In this document: positions 17,783 through 26,027 of the stretch, piece by piece | How positions within the stretch are numbered: position 1 is the first letter of the stretch | How the letters are laid out: every line of letters begins with the position of its first letter | DNA from: an uncultured Cellvibrionales bacterium | GTDB lineage: Bacteria; Pseudomonadota; Gammaproteobacteria; Pseudomonadales; Porticoccaceae | DNA: 48,992 bases | Reading direction: 5' to 3' | Assembly: GCA_913031145.1 (NCBI GenBank) | Contig: CAJWCO010000018.1 | Coordinates: forward strand, 1-48,992 | Position numbers and translations under genes: made by a program | The notes under the pieces: model-generated | The model's input: only the letters and a program-made list of their open reading frames with translations | What the model was told of the DNA's origin: nothing | The model's database searches: none

Positions 17783-18835
17783 CTACAGCGCGCGTGTGGC
17801 AGCTTTTATTAATTCGACCACCGGGGCGGGCATGCCCAGCGGGCGTGGTGATTGATGATTATACCAGTAGCGGTCGTTCGATGTGTAAATTGCGTGGTTT
17901 GTGTCTGTTTTTAGGGCAATGCGTATAGGCTGATAATCGAGATGAAAGTGGCTAAACGTGTGTCTTCTCTGCGGTAAGACTTGGCGAGACGCAGTGCAGA
18001 TCCCGTGGCGCTCGCAAAATGTTTCGACCGCGTTCATGTCGTCGCATTGCGGAAAGATCCAGAGGCCGCCCCAAAGACCTTCGGGAGGGTTTTTTTGCAG
18101 TAATAACTCGCCTGTTGGCTTGCTGATGACAAGAAAATAGGTGTGTCGTACGGGGTTGTTTTTTTTCGGCTTTTTACCCGGATAAGCATGCGGGTTATCT
18201 TGCGCAAGTGCTCGGCAGGCCCCCGCAATTGGGCAGGTAGGGCAGTTTGGATTCGGCGTACACAATGTTGCGCCCAAATCCATCAGCGCTTGGCTATATT
18301 GCGCGGTTCGCTCTTTCGGTGCGAGTTGTTCAGCAATTGCCCACAGTTTTTTTAGCGTCTCGCTCTTTCCCGGCCAACCATCGATTGCGGCATAGCGAGC
18401 CAGCACCCGTTTTACATTTCCATCAAGAATGGCTGCGGGTTGGTTAAATGCGATCGAGCGAATGGCGCCCGCGGTGGACCTGCCAATCCCGGGAAGGGTC
18501 ATCAATGCCGTTAAGTCGTTGGGGAAAAGGCTCTCGTGGTCCTGCGCAATGCATTGTGCGGAGCGGTGCAGATTACGCGCTCGCGCGTAGTACCCAAGGC
18601 CGGTCCAAAGGTGTAATACCTCGTCTAACGGGGCGCGGGCGAGCGTTTCTACGTCTGGAAAACGCTGCATAAAACGTTGATAAAAAGGGATCACGGTACT
18701 AACCTGAGTTTGCTGGAGCATAATCTCAGAAACCCACACCGAATAGGGAGTTATGTCCTGCTGCCACGGTAGATTTTTGCGGCCTTTTTGGTCATACCAC
18801 GTCAGTATCGAGTGTTGAAATTGTTGCGGTGTCAT
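17783..18835 (-). CDS. mutY: Adenine DNA glycosylase MutY
   Basis: MutY removes adenine mispaired with 8-oxoguanine. The 350-residue protein has catalytic E37 in EIMLQQTQV, the helix-hairpin-helix [12 protein letters not shown] (114-125) and catalytic D138 in [10 protein letters not shown] four-cysteine [4Fe-4S] loop follows (C192, C198, C201, C207), then a NUDIX-like 8-oxoG recognition domain (about 230-345). The cluster spacing reads C-x5-C-x2-C-x5-C, one residue shorter in the first interval than the usual x6. The translation was checked by hand on the reverse strand. It starts 7 bases after the asmA stop and precedes yggX. Confidence 0.97.
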   Translation of the reverse strand: MTPQQFQHSILTWYDQKGRKNLPWQQDITPYSVWVSEIMLQQTQVSTVIPFYQRFMQRFPDVETLARAPLDEVLHLWTGLGYYARARNLHRSAQCIAQDHESLFPNDLTALMTLPGIGRSTAGAIRSIAFNQPAAILDGNVKRVLARYAAIDGWPGKSETLKKLWAIAEQLAPKERTAQYSQALMDLGATLCTPNPNCPTCPIAGACRALAQDNPHAYPGKKPKKNNPVRHTYFLVISKPTGELLLQKNPPEGLWGGLWIFPQCDDMNAVETFCERHGICTASRQVLPQRRHTFSHFHLDYQPIRIALKTDTNHAIYTSNDRYWYNHQSPRPLGMPAPVVELIKAATRAL

Positions 18836-18842
18836 TAGCGCC

Positions 18843-20747
18843 CTAGTTGAACAAACCCTTCAGTAACTGTTTAACATCCATGTCTGTTTCTTTATCCGTA
18901 CCGAATAGTTTTTTTCCAATTTTTTTAGCCGCTGTATCTTTTAAGGCGCTCCGCACGGTAGCGCCATCGGGGAAACAAAGGGGGGGTCCTTGCTGATTTA
19001 AATTGCCAGTACACAAAAACGGAATCGCCCGATTTTGAAGGGCAATGCTCACATCACAGCCATTGCTGCTACTGGTTGTTCCGTCCAGTTGAGTGATCGC
19101 GCGGATACGGTAGTCAGCAGATATTAAATTGACTTTACCCGATGCGGTAATACCGAGGTTACCCGCACCACTGCTTAGCGTGTCCAACATAAAATTACCC
19201 GATTCCAGTTGAAACTCGCCCGACACATCGCTCAACGACGTGCCATCAGCCCAGTTTTGTGGCGTTGGTCCCATGCCTCCCAGCAACGCTGTTGCATTAC
19301 AAAATGCTTGTTCTATATTCATAGCGGCATAACGCGGTTGCAACGCTGTGAACGAGCCGTCCCCTGTGAGCGACTTTAGTACACTATCCAGGTCTAAACC
19401 ACGCCCTTGGACATCAACATCAAAATGAAAAATTCCTTCAATGCCCTCGACATTATCTAAAGCGGGCAGTGCCTGCGCTAAATCAATACCCGACAAACCA
19501 ACGCGCAAGCGCGTTTGCGGTATGGTTGCCGACAAATCGATACTTCCTTCAGCATTAAGCTGACCGTTAAAGAGGTCTGCGTTCAGTGAGGTGACCTGAA
19601 TCAAACCTTGATGACTTGTCGCCCGAGTATAGACTTCGGTGACTGTGTAATCAGGCATATTCAGTTGCCCAAAGTTAATTTCCAGTTGCGACTGGCCAGG
19701 CCACAGTAGCAGAGGTGCAAGGGGAGCAAACAGCGCGGCATTCGGCGCACGCTTTTGAGGGCGGGTGGTTTCGAGACTTGGAAGGTAGTCGCCAGCTGCG
19801 AATTGCGCTGCCGAGAGAGACATCGACAACTGCTGCGTTGCGTTGTCACCACGCGCGTCTACCGCAATATTTTGGCCGTCAATATCGACTGAGCCAGAAA
19901 GACTCAACGGGCCATTCCCTTCGAAATGAAATTCTAAATCGGCCCCGAAAGCGGTCAATGCTCGGTCGCTGGCGGTGTCGGGAATGGTCAGGATAGGCCA
20001 ATAATTTTGTAAACGTTTTATCCACCGTTTGATGTCCACATTTTGAATGTTGACGGCGCCAACCGCCGACGTATTTGTCGCATCCAAATTAAGACTCCCC
20101 GCGATACGAGCCGTATCAATTTCGGCAGTCAGATTGTTCATCGTGAACTGCTGTGATTCAATATCAATCGCGATTTGAGAGTTTATACGAATTTGAACGT
20201 TGTTTAACGTGGTGAGCGCAACTGTGAGCGGAAAGGCGTCGCCGTCAGCAGAAATGTTACTGACCTGCAGTTCAATATCGTCAAATTTCCACACAGGCAT
20301 CCCTTCGGGGGCCCAGACCACAGCGGTTTTCTCCAGACCCATGCCGTCTAGTACACCCACCAATTCAATGTATGCATCTGGACTGTCGAAAGCCTCCGCG
20401 TTGAAAGCTTCCAGCGCGGCGACCCAGTCAATGGTGAGTTTTAACGCCTCAATATCACCGCGAGTGCGCTCGACTTGCTGCCAACGCACATGCTTTACCG
20501 AAAGGCCTGGTTTAGGAAAGAATATCCAATTTAAATCACCATCAATCGACAGCGTATACCCCTGTTCACGGGCCAGCTCTTCAAGGTGCGGCCGCAACGA
20601 ATTCGCGTCATAGGTAAATGAGATATAGGTTGCCGCGAGTACCGCCAGTATCGGTACGGCACCACTGGCGCTTGCGAGTATTTTAAAAAATCGTGTCAAG
20701 GTGTCTCCCGCGTCGATGTAGCGATCTATCCATGATGTGTTCCGCAT
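18843..20747 (-). CDS. asmA: AsmA-family envelope protein
   Basis: The 634-residue protein has one N-terminal membrane anchor (about residues 20-46, KILASASGAVPILAVLAATY) followed by a long beta-rich periplasmic region. The start of that region, GYTLSIDGDLNWIFFPKPGL, and a C-terminal AsmA-like domain with IDLAQAL and SGDGSF-type segments match the AsmA family. Such bridge-like proteins are thought to help move phospholipids to the outer membrane and influence its biogenesis. It is the first gene of a probable asmA-mutY-yggX operon, with seven bases to mutY. Among AsmA paralogs the precise member is not certain. Confidence 0.9.
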   Translation of the reverse strand: MRNTSWIDRYIDAGDTLTRFFKILASASGAVPILAVLAATYISFTYDANSLRPHLEELAREQGYTLSIDGDLNWIFFPKPGLSVKHVRWQQVERTRGDIEALKLTIDWVAALEAFNAEAFDSPDAYIELVGVLDGMGLEKTAVVWAPEGMPVWKFDDIELQVSNISADGDAFPLTVALTTLNNVQIRINSQIAIDIESQQFTMNNLTAEIDTARIAGSLNLDATNTSAVGAVNIQNVDIKRWIKRLQNYWPILTIPDTASDRALTAFGADLEFHFEGNGPLSLSGSVDIDGQNIAVDARGDNATQQLSMSLSAAQFAAGDYLPSLETTRPQKRAPNAALFAPLAPLLLWPGQSQLEINFGQLNMPDYTVTEVYTRATSHQGLIQVTSLNADLFNGQLNAEGSIDLSATIPQTRLRVGLSGIDLAQALPALDNVEGIEGIFHFDVDVQGRGLDLDSVLKSLTGDGSFTALQPRYAAMNIEQAFCNATALLGGMGPTPQNWADGTSLSDVSGEFQLESGNFMLDTLSSGAGNLGITASGKVNLISADYRIRAITQLDGTTSSSNGCDVSIALQNRAIPFLCTGNLNQQGPPLCFPDGATVRSALKDTAAKKIGKKLFGTDKETDMDVKQLLKGLFN

Positions 20748-20894
20748 CAGTGTAGCTTATGCGCTCCATCTGAATCCAGTTATCGCACGATCAATAGGTA
20801 GATGCTGCAACGCTCTGAACATTGTGCTGTTTCCTTTGCGATAACAATGAGGCGGGGTTCGCAAGGGAGCATGCTTATGGCTATCATTTTTGGG

Positions 20895-20900
20895 TATAAT
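20895..20900 (+). promoter_or_regulatory. Consensus -10 element upstream of hisB
   Basis: A perfect TATAAT lies about 50 bases before the hisB ATG, in the 204-base gap divergent from asmA. No good -35 is seen at 16-18 bases (TGCTTA at 17), so an activator or another element may assist. It is the likely promoter of hisB-hisH-DUF2288. Confidence 0.5.
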
Positions 20901-20951
20901 ACGTTCAAACAGCTACCAACACCGGGTTAGGTGGGTTGAAGTGGAGGATGT

Positions 20952-21545
20952 ATGGCAGATCGTATCGCGACAGTCACGCGCAATACTTTGGAATCGCAGA
21001 TTGTGGTCACCGTCAATTTAGACGGTAAGGGAGAGGGTAAGTTTGCTACGCCCGTTCCTTTTCTAAATCATATGCTTGACCAGATCGCGCGGCATGGCAT
21101 GGTCGATATTGAGGTGCAAGCGACGGGTGACACCGAGATTGACGATCACCATACGGTTGAGGACATCGGCATTACGCTGGGTATGGCTATTGCCGAAGCT
21201 ATCGGCGACAAAGTCGGCATGACCCGCTATGGGCATGCGTATGTGCCGCTGGATGAAGCTCTATCTCGCGTGGTCTTGGATTTTTCAGGGCGCCCGGGTC
21301 TTGTTATGCAGGCTAATTTTGTCCGGGGCCGCGTTGGCAGTTTTGACGTCGATCTAACGCGTGAGTTTTTTCAAGGGGTTGTTAATCACGCGCAGATCAC
21401 GCTGCACATTGACAACGTGCGGGGCGCCAACGCGCACCATCAGGTTGAAACCATTTTTAAGGCTTTTGGTCGTGCTCTGCGCGTGGCGATCACGCCAGAT
21501 CCCCGTATGGCGGGTGTTCTGCCGTCAACTAAGGGGGCTCTTTAG
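20952..21545 (+). CDS. hisB: Imidazoleglycerol-phosphate dehydratase
   Basis: HisB catalyses the sixth step of histidine synthesis, dehydrating imidazoleglycerol phosphate to imidazoleacetol phosphate. The 197-residue monofunctional enzyme has the manganese-binding motifs [23 protein letters not shown], and, near the C-terminus, [17 protein letters not shown]. There is no HisN-like phosphatase domain, unlike the bifunctional enterobacterial HisB. GGAGG lies just before the ATG. hisH follows, but hisA and hisF, which often come next, are not here. Confidence 0.98.
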   Translation: MADRIATVTRNTLESQIVVTVNLDGKGEGKFATPVPFLNHMLDQIARHGMVDIEVQATGDTEIDDHHTVEDIGITLGMAIAEAIGDKVGMTRYGHAYVPLDEALSRVVLDFSGRPGLVMQANFVRGRVGSFDVDLTREFFQGVVNHAQITLHIDNVRGANAHHQVETIFKAFGRALRVAITPDPRMAGVLPSTKGAL

Positions 21546-21580
21546 TTGGTAACATGTTTCGGTTGGAGCGTGCAACGCTA

Positions 21581-22225
21581 ATGTCGCGTCGTGCCCCGAA
21601 TATCGCCGTAATTGACTACGGGATGGGAAATCTGCACTCGGTATCGAAAGCGCTGCAACGCGTGTGTCCGAGTGCAAGCATTCAGGTGACGGCAAATGCA
21701 GCCAGTATCGCAGCTGCCGATCGCGTGGTTTTCCCCGGCGTCGGGGCGATGCGCGATTGTATGGCCGAGATCCGACGTTTAGAACTGGACACCGTTGTAA
21801 AGCAGACCCTGCGCACCAAGCCCTTATTGGCCATTTGCGTGGGTATGCAAGCATTAATGGCGCACAGTGAGGAGAATGGGGGGGTTGACTGCCTGAATCT
21901 CTTTCCGGGTCGAGTAAAACGCTTTGCATCACCACCCGGTGGCGAGCGCCGCTTGAAGGTTCCCCACATGGGGTGGAACCGCGTGCAGCAAAGCTATCCG
22001 CATCCACTGTGGAAGGGGATAGATCAGAGCAGTCGGTTGTACTTTATCCACAGTTATTATGTCGAGCCAAGCGATGCCTCACTGGTTGTCGGCACCTGTG
22101 ATTACGGAGTTAATTACGCCTGTGCTATTGCGAAAGATAACTTGTTTGCTGTGCAATTTCATCCCGAAAAAAGTGCCAACGTAGGACTTAAGTTGTTGCA
22201 AAACTTTGCGCATTGGAACGTCTAG
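21581..22225 (+). CDS. hisH: Imidazole glycerol phosphate synthase, glutaminase subunit
   Basis: HisH hydrolyses glutamine and passes ammonia to HisF. The class I amidotransferase domain shows VIDYGMGNLHSV at the N-terminus, FPGVGAMRDCM, the nucleophile cysteine in AICVGMQALMAHS, and the histidine-glutamate end VQFHPEKSANVGLKLLQNF. I prefer the ATG at 21581 (MSRRAPNIAVIDYG) because family members start close to VIDYG. The frame begins at an ATG at 21554, and neither start has an ideal ribosome site. The partner hisF is outside the window. The next gene starts four bases past the stop. Confidence 0.93.
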   Translation: MSRRAPNIAVIDYGMGNLHSVSKALQRVCPSASIQVTANAASIAAADRVVFPGVGAMRDCMAEIRRLELDTVVKQTLRTKPLLAICVGMQALMAHSEENGGVDCLNLFPGRVKRFASPPGGERRLKVPHMGWNRVQQSYPHPLWKGIDQSSRLYFIHSYYVEPSDASLVVGTCDYGVNYACAIAKDNLFAVQFHPEKSANVGLKLLQNFAHWNV

Positions 22226-22229
22226 TACC

Positions 22230-22565
22230 GTGTCGTCAGGCGAATCGCGTCCGCCACAACCGACTCATCTGGATGCACTTGCGCGGCAGTTGGTTGCTCA
22301 AACAGCACCGCTGAACTGGTCTGATTTGGCGCGTCAGTATGCTTCGGGTCGGTTGCTGGGCGTTGCACGGTCGCTTGATTTAATCGTTGTTGGCAAGGCA
22401 ATGCACCATGATGATAGCGATCAACTCGTCGCGTGGTTAAAAAATAAGTTGGTATTCACGATTGATGACCGACAGGCGATTAAATGGCAACGCATAGATG
22501 CGTGCTTTTGGACGGTGGTGATTGCACCGTTTGTGTTAATTCAGCATTGGACGAATAACGACTAA
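22230..22565 (+). CDS. DUF2288 family protein
   Basis: The 111-residue product resembles the uncharacterised DUF2288 family. The signs are LVAQTAPLNWSDLARQYASG, LLGVARSLDLIVVGKAM, and a C-terminal TVVIAPFVLIQH. It is soluble and has no catalytic signature I know. The start is taken as the GTG at 22230, four bases after the hisH stop. The frame is open to a TTG at 22206 inside hisH. It is the third gene of the hisB-hisH transcript and converges with mnmH, 25 bases away. Confidence 0.8.
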   Translation: MSSGESRPPQPTHLDALARQLVAQTAPLNWSDLARQYASGRLLGVARSLDLIVVGKAMHHDDSDQLVAWLKNKLVFTIDDRQAIKWQRIDACFWTVVIAPFVLIQHWTNND

Positions 22566-22590
22566 CTCGCTTCAGCTAAACTGGTATCTC

Positions 22591-23745
22591 TCATGCCGGC
22601 TGCTCAGTTTGTGCCAGTAGCCAAGCTTTCACTTGGTGCGGTGTGCCAGAAAAAGTGATAGCGGTCCTTTTTTGCTCAAGTTGGTAGCAATACATGGGGT
22701 CATAATAGTCTCGAACCAGACGAGTTAACCAGTCGCGGTGTTGTCCAAAGTGATCGCGGTGTTGTGTTTTTAACGCGCTTTCCATTCGCGCGAGCAAGTC
22801 CTGGGTGCGGGCGCCGCCCAAGCGCTTGCGGATTCGTGTCAAGCTGTCGGTCAAATGACGAGCGAAGTGCGCCTCTGCATGATCTGGGTAGCGCGCTTGT
22901 GTGGCCTGATGGCGGTCGACGATATATTCTTGCCACAGTCGACCCACGCGCTCATCCAACGACATTTCAATGATTACAATCGGGCTTTGGCGCATGCGAT
23001 CCAGAAATATGTGCGGCAGTTGGCGTGCGCCAATCATACGGCCTTCGTCTTCAACAACGACAGGCACAGTGTCAGCATGATCGAGCAGCCTCTGCAGATC
23101 TAATGCGATGCGGTTTTCGAAATCAACTTGGCTGGGTTGTGGGTCGAGCGGGCGCCCAAAGCTGGATCCTTTATGGTTCGCCGCACCCTCCAGATCAATC
23201 ATGCGCGGCACCTGCTTGAGCAGTTGAGTTTTACCAGTACCTGTCATGCCCCCTAAAACAATTAGATTGCCGTTGATACAGTGCGATTCAAAACGCGTTA
23301 GCAAGGCCGCTCGCGCAGCTTTATAACCGCCGGCTATCCGCGAACAAACTAATCCGGCGGCCCCAAGCCACTGCTGACTAATTTGTGAGCGCAGCCCACC
23401 GCGCGCGCAATACAAGACGGCTAAAGGGTGGCTTGCAATAAAATCTCGCCAGGCGGTGATTCGTTGATCGCGCCGTTCTCCAGCGACGAGTTTATGCCCC
23501 AAACTGATTGCCGCCGCTTGACCATGCTGGCGGTAGCACAAACCGACGGCGTGGCGCTCCTCATCATTTAACAAGGGTAAGTTGTAGGCATTTGGGAGGG
23601 CACCAACTGCAAATTCAACGGGAGCACGGACATCGATCAAGGGGACACCAGATAACAGCAAAGCACCATAATCTTCGACATTTGTGAGTGTATTAGGGCT
23701 ATTTCCTAAACTGTTAATGGGTAATTTCGACACGCGCCTGACCAT
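22591..23745 (-). CDS. mnmH: tRNA 2-selenouridine synthase
   Basis: MnmH (SelU/YbbB) replaces sulfur of 2-thiouridine at wobble position 34 of tRNAs with selenium, through a geranylated intermediate, using selenophosphate. The 384-residue protein has a rhodanese domain with catalytic C113 in YCARGGLRS and a P-loop domain with GGMTGTGKT (165-173) and DLEGAANHKGSSFGR. The C-terminal DYYDPMYCYQLE is also family-typical. The N-terminus is about 20 residues longer than E. coli MnmH. The start lies 32 bases inside selD, so a later start is possible, but the coupling to selD is clear. Confidence 0.95.
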   Translation of the reverse strand: MVRRVSKLPINSLGNSPNTLTNVEDYGALLLSGVPLIDVRAPVEFAVGALPNAYNLPLLNDEERHAVGLCYRQHGQAAAISLGHKLVAGERRDQRITAWRDFIASHPLAVLYCARGGLRSQISQQWLGAAGLVCSRIAGGYKAARAALLTRFESHCINGNLIVLGGMTGTGKTQLLKQVPRMIDLEGAANHKGSSFGRPLDPQPSQVDFENRIALDLQRLLDHADTVPVVVEDEGRMIGARQLPHIFLDRMRQSPIVIIEMSLDERVGRLWQEYIVDRHQATQARYPDHAEAHFARHLTDSLTRIRKRLGGARTQDLLARMESALKTQHRDHFGQHRDWLTRLVRDYYDPMYCYQLEQKRTAITFSGTPHQVKAWLLAQTEQPA

Positions 23746-24760
23746 GCTTGTGCGTTATGACTCGACCAATGGGGTGACGGTAATCGCCAGCGTCTGCAAG
23801 CATTTTTGACACGGCAGTCTGAGCGTTCGGCCGCACTGCGATTAACAGCCCGCCACTGGTTTGTGGATCGCACAATAACTGCTGCTCTCCAAGTGTGGCG
23901 TTGCCGACCTCTTTTCCATAACTGCGCCAATTTCTCGTACACCCCCCGGGAATGGCGCCGCGATCTCGGTAGTCGATAACGCAGGGGTCGAGTAAAGGTA
24001 CGGCGGTCATGTCTAATTGCGCTGCAACATGGCTACCGCGGCAGAGTTCTAGTAAATGTCCAAGCAGACCAAAACCGGTCACGTCGGTCATCGCGGTAAC
24101 ACCTGGCAAGGTAGCAAGGTCGGCGCCCACTCGGTTGAGTTTTAACATGCTCTGAATGGCGAGGTCTTGATGCTGTGTGGATAACAGCCCTTTTTTTTCT
24201 GCGGTGGTCAGAACCCCAACACCGAGCCCCTTGCTTAAAAATAACTGATCGCCCACTTGTGCGTTAGAGTTTTGCTTGAGGTGTTGGAGCGGCACAATAC
24301 CCGTGGCGGCCAACCCAAAAATAGGTTCGGGCGCATCGATCGAATGCCCACCGGCAAGGTGAACGCCGGCGCGGTGACAGGTCTCACGTCCGCCCTCGAT
24401 GACTTGTTGTCCGACGTCAAGAGGTAGCGTGTCCACGGGCCAACCAAAGATAGCAATGGCCATTAATGGTTGACCGCCCATGGCATAAATATCACTTAGG
24501 GCATTCGCTGCAGCAATTTGCCCAAAATGGAAAGGGTCATCGACAATCGGCATAAAAAAATCGGTGGTGCTAATAATGCCGCGCCCGTCTCCAAGATCAA
24601 ACACCGCTGCATCATCATTATCGTCATTGCCCACCACAAGCCGACCCGTTGGCAGTTTGGGTAGATTTGATTTCAGTAAGTGCGCTAGATTATCGGGCGC
24701 TATTTTACATCCGCATCCGGCGCCGTGGCTGTACTGGGTGAGTTTTACAGGGGATGGCAT
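23714..24760 (-). CDS. selD: Selenophosphate synthetase
   Basis: SelD makes selenophosphate from selenide and ATP. The 348-residue protein opens LTQYSHGAGCGCKI with active-site C16 and C18. It is therefore the cysteine form, not a selenoprotein: the codons are ordinary. The ATP-binding GNDDNDDAAVF and the metal-ligand region ISTTDFFMPIVDDP are present. GAGG precedes the ATG. The immediate partner mnmH overlaps its 3' end, so the local use of selenium is tRNA modification. selA and selB are not in the window. It starts 14 bases after the AraC regulator gene on the same strand. Confidence 0.97.
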   Translation of the reverse strand: MPSPVKLTQYSHGAGCGCKIAPDNLAHLLKSNLPKLPTGRLVVGNDDNDDAAVFDLGDGRGIISTTDFFMPIVDDPFHFGQIAAANALSDIYAMGGQPLMAIAIFGWPVDTLPLDVGQQVIEGGRETCHRAGVHLAGGHSIDAPEPIFGLAATGIVPLQHLKQNSNAQVGDQLFLSKGLGVGVLTTAEKKGLLSTQHQDLAIQSMLKLNRVGADLATLPGVTAMTDVTGFGLLGHLLELCRGSHVAAQLDMTAVPLLDPCVIDYRDRGAIPGGCTRNWRSYGKEVGNATLGEQQLLCDPQTSGGLLIAVRPNAQTAVSKMLADAGDYRHPIGRVITHKHGQARVEITH

Positions 24761-24774
24761 AGTGGGACCTCGGT

Positions 24775-25806
24775 TTATGTTGTGTCGTTCGCGCCCGCGG
24801 CACGATGCTGTTTACAATACCCGCGTGGTGTGACGCCGGTCCACTGTTTAAATGCTCGGCTAAATGAGCGCGGTTCGCTATAGCCCACACGCTCCGCAAC
24901 TTGCTCGACCGTCATATGGGCTTCCGTTAATTGCTGAATGGCCATTTCTCGTCGGAGATGGTCTTTGATTTTTTGGTAACTGGTGTCGTTGGCGCGCAGA
25001 CGTCGGTGCACCGTTTGCACACTTACGTTAAATTTCTGGGCTATTGTTTCAAGGCTCGTCAACGTTAGGCGGCCTGGAGCTGGTTCGCTAAACTCTCGTT
25101 CGATCTGCGCTTCAAGTGTCTCTTTTGATCCGGGTATGGTCATTAAGTCAGCGGGGGCGTTGCCGATAAAATCAACTAATTGTTGCTGGGTGCGACGCAA
25201 TGGTTTATCTAAGTATTGGACATCAAATATCAATTGGTTAGCGGCCTGATTAAAGCGTAGATGCGCGGGAAACATGATGCCCAGTTCGTCGCGATGGGTA
25301 GGCGCCGCGAATGTAAAGTGCGTCTCGTGCAGTCGAATAGGTTCACGAATGTACCAACTGGGAAAGCGGTGCCAAATCACCAGCCACCACTCGGTCATAA
25401 AATGCGCAGTGTCGAGTTCTGGCCGGCGCATCGTAAAACTGACGATTGCCCGATCAGCCTGTGTTGATAGCGTCATCGGAATGTCAGCGCTAACAAGATT
25501 ATAAAACGTGATGGCTCTCTCGAGCATTTCACCGAGGGTTTTACAATGACGCACACATTCCATCATCATGGTAAACAATCCCACTCGGCAGGGCGTTTCG
25601 GTAAAGCCCATGAATTCGTCATCGAGTGTTTCTTGTACACTCCTGAACAAACGCGCCACCGGATCTGTGTGAAAACGTTTTTCGGTTTTGTTTAACAATT
25701 GTGGATTGATACCCGCACGCTCCAGTAGCGCACGTTCAGAGAAGCGGCGCTGGCGAATGCCTTCCATACAGGCGATTACGTGATGTCGGCAGATCGTAGC
25801 CATCAC
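24775..25806 (-). CDS. AraC-family regulator with OruR/ArgR-type N-terminal domain
   Basis: The 343-residue protein has an N-terminal ligand-type domain of about 220 residues of the kind found in OruR-like regulators (FSERALLERAGINP near 22). A C-terminal AraC/XylS double helix-turn-helix follows (about 240-335, with LTSLETIAQKFNVSVQTVHRRL and VEQVAERVGYSEPRSFSRAFKQW). It is divergent from the methylmalonyl-CoA mutase gene across a 221-base region with phased repeats, so it probably controls the propionyl-CoA module. It also reads directly into selD with a 14-base gap, so selD-mnmH may share its transcript. The effector is unknown; a short acyl-CoA or acid is only a guess. Confidence 0.9.
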   Translation of the reverse strand: MMATICRHHVIACMEGIRQRRFSERALLERAGINPQLLNKTEKRFHTDPVARLFRSVQETLDDEFMGFTETPCRVGLFTMMMECVRHCKTLGEMLERAITFYNLVSADIPMTLSTQADRAIVSFTMRRPELDTAHFMTEWWLVIWHRFPSWYIREPIRLHETHFTFAAPTHRDELGIMFPAHLRFNQAANQLIFDVQYLDKPLRRTQQQLVDFIGNAPADLMTIPGSKETLEAQIEREFSEPAPGRLTLTSLETIAQKFNVSVQTVHRRLRANDTSYQKIKDHLRREMAIQQLTEAHMTVEQVAERVGYSEPRSFSRAFKQWTGVTPRGYCKQHRAAGANDTT

Positions 25807-25830
25807 ACAAGAGTATAGCTAAAATAAGCG

Positions 25831-25935
25831 ATAAATTCGTTATAAATTGTGAGTTTATTTCGACAAAAATCGCCAAAAGAGGGGTAAACAGCCTAAAAAT
25901 ATGTCATAAATTGTGCTTTTTATTGTTGTAAATTG
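25831..25935. promoter_or_regulatory. Phased direct repeats between araC-type gene and mutase gene
   Basis: The core (A/G)TAAATT followed by G or C occurs four times in the same orientation, at 25831, 25842, 25906 and 25928. Two copies are the identical decamer ATAAATTGTG (25842-25851, 25906-25915). Start-to-start distances are 11, 64 and 22 bases, close to whole helical turns (1, 6 and 2). AraC-type regulators bind phased direct repeats, so these are candidate operators for the divergent regulator. No convincing sigma-70 hexamer pair was identified. Confidence 0.5.
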
Positions 25936-26027
25936 CCCTGTTCAGTCCGTGCCGAGTCGTTCATAGTGGTTGAAATGGCAGTCATAGGGGTTTTTATCTT
26001 TTATGACTTCGCAACGAGGAGACTTTC

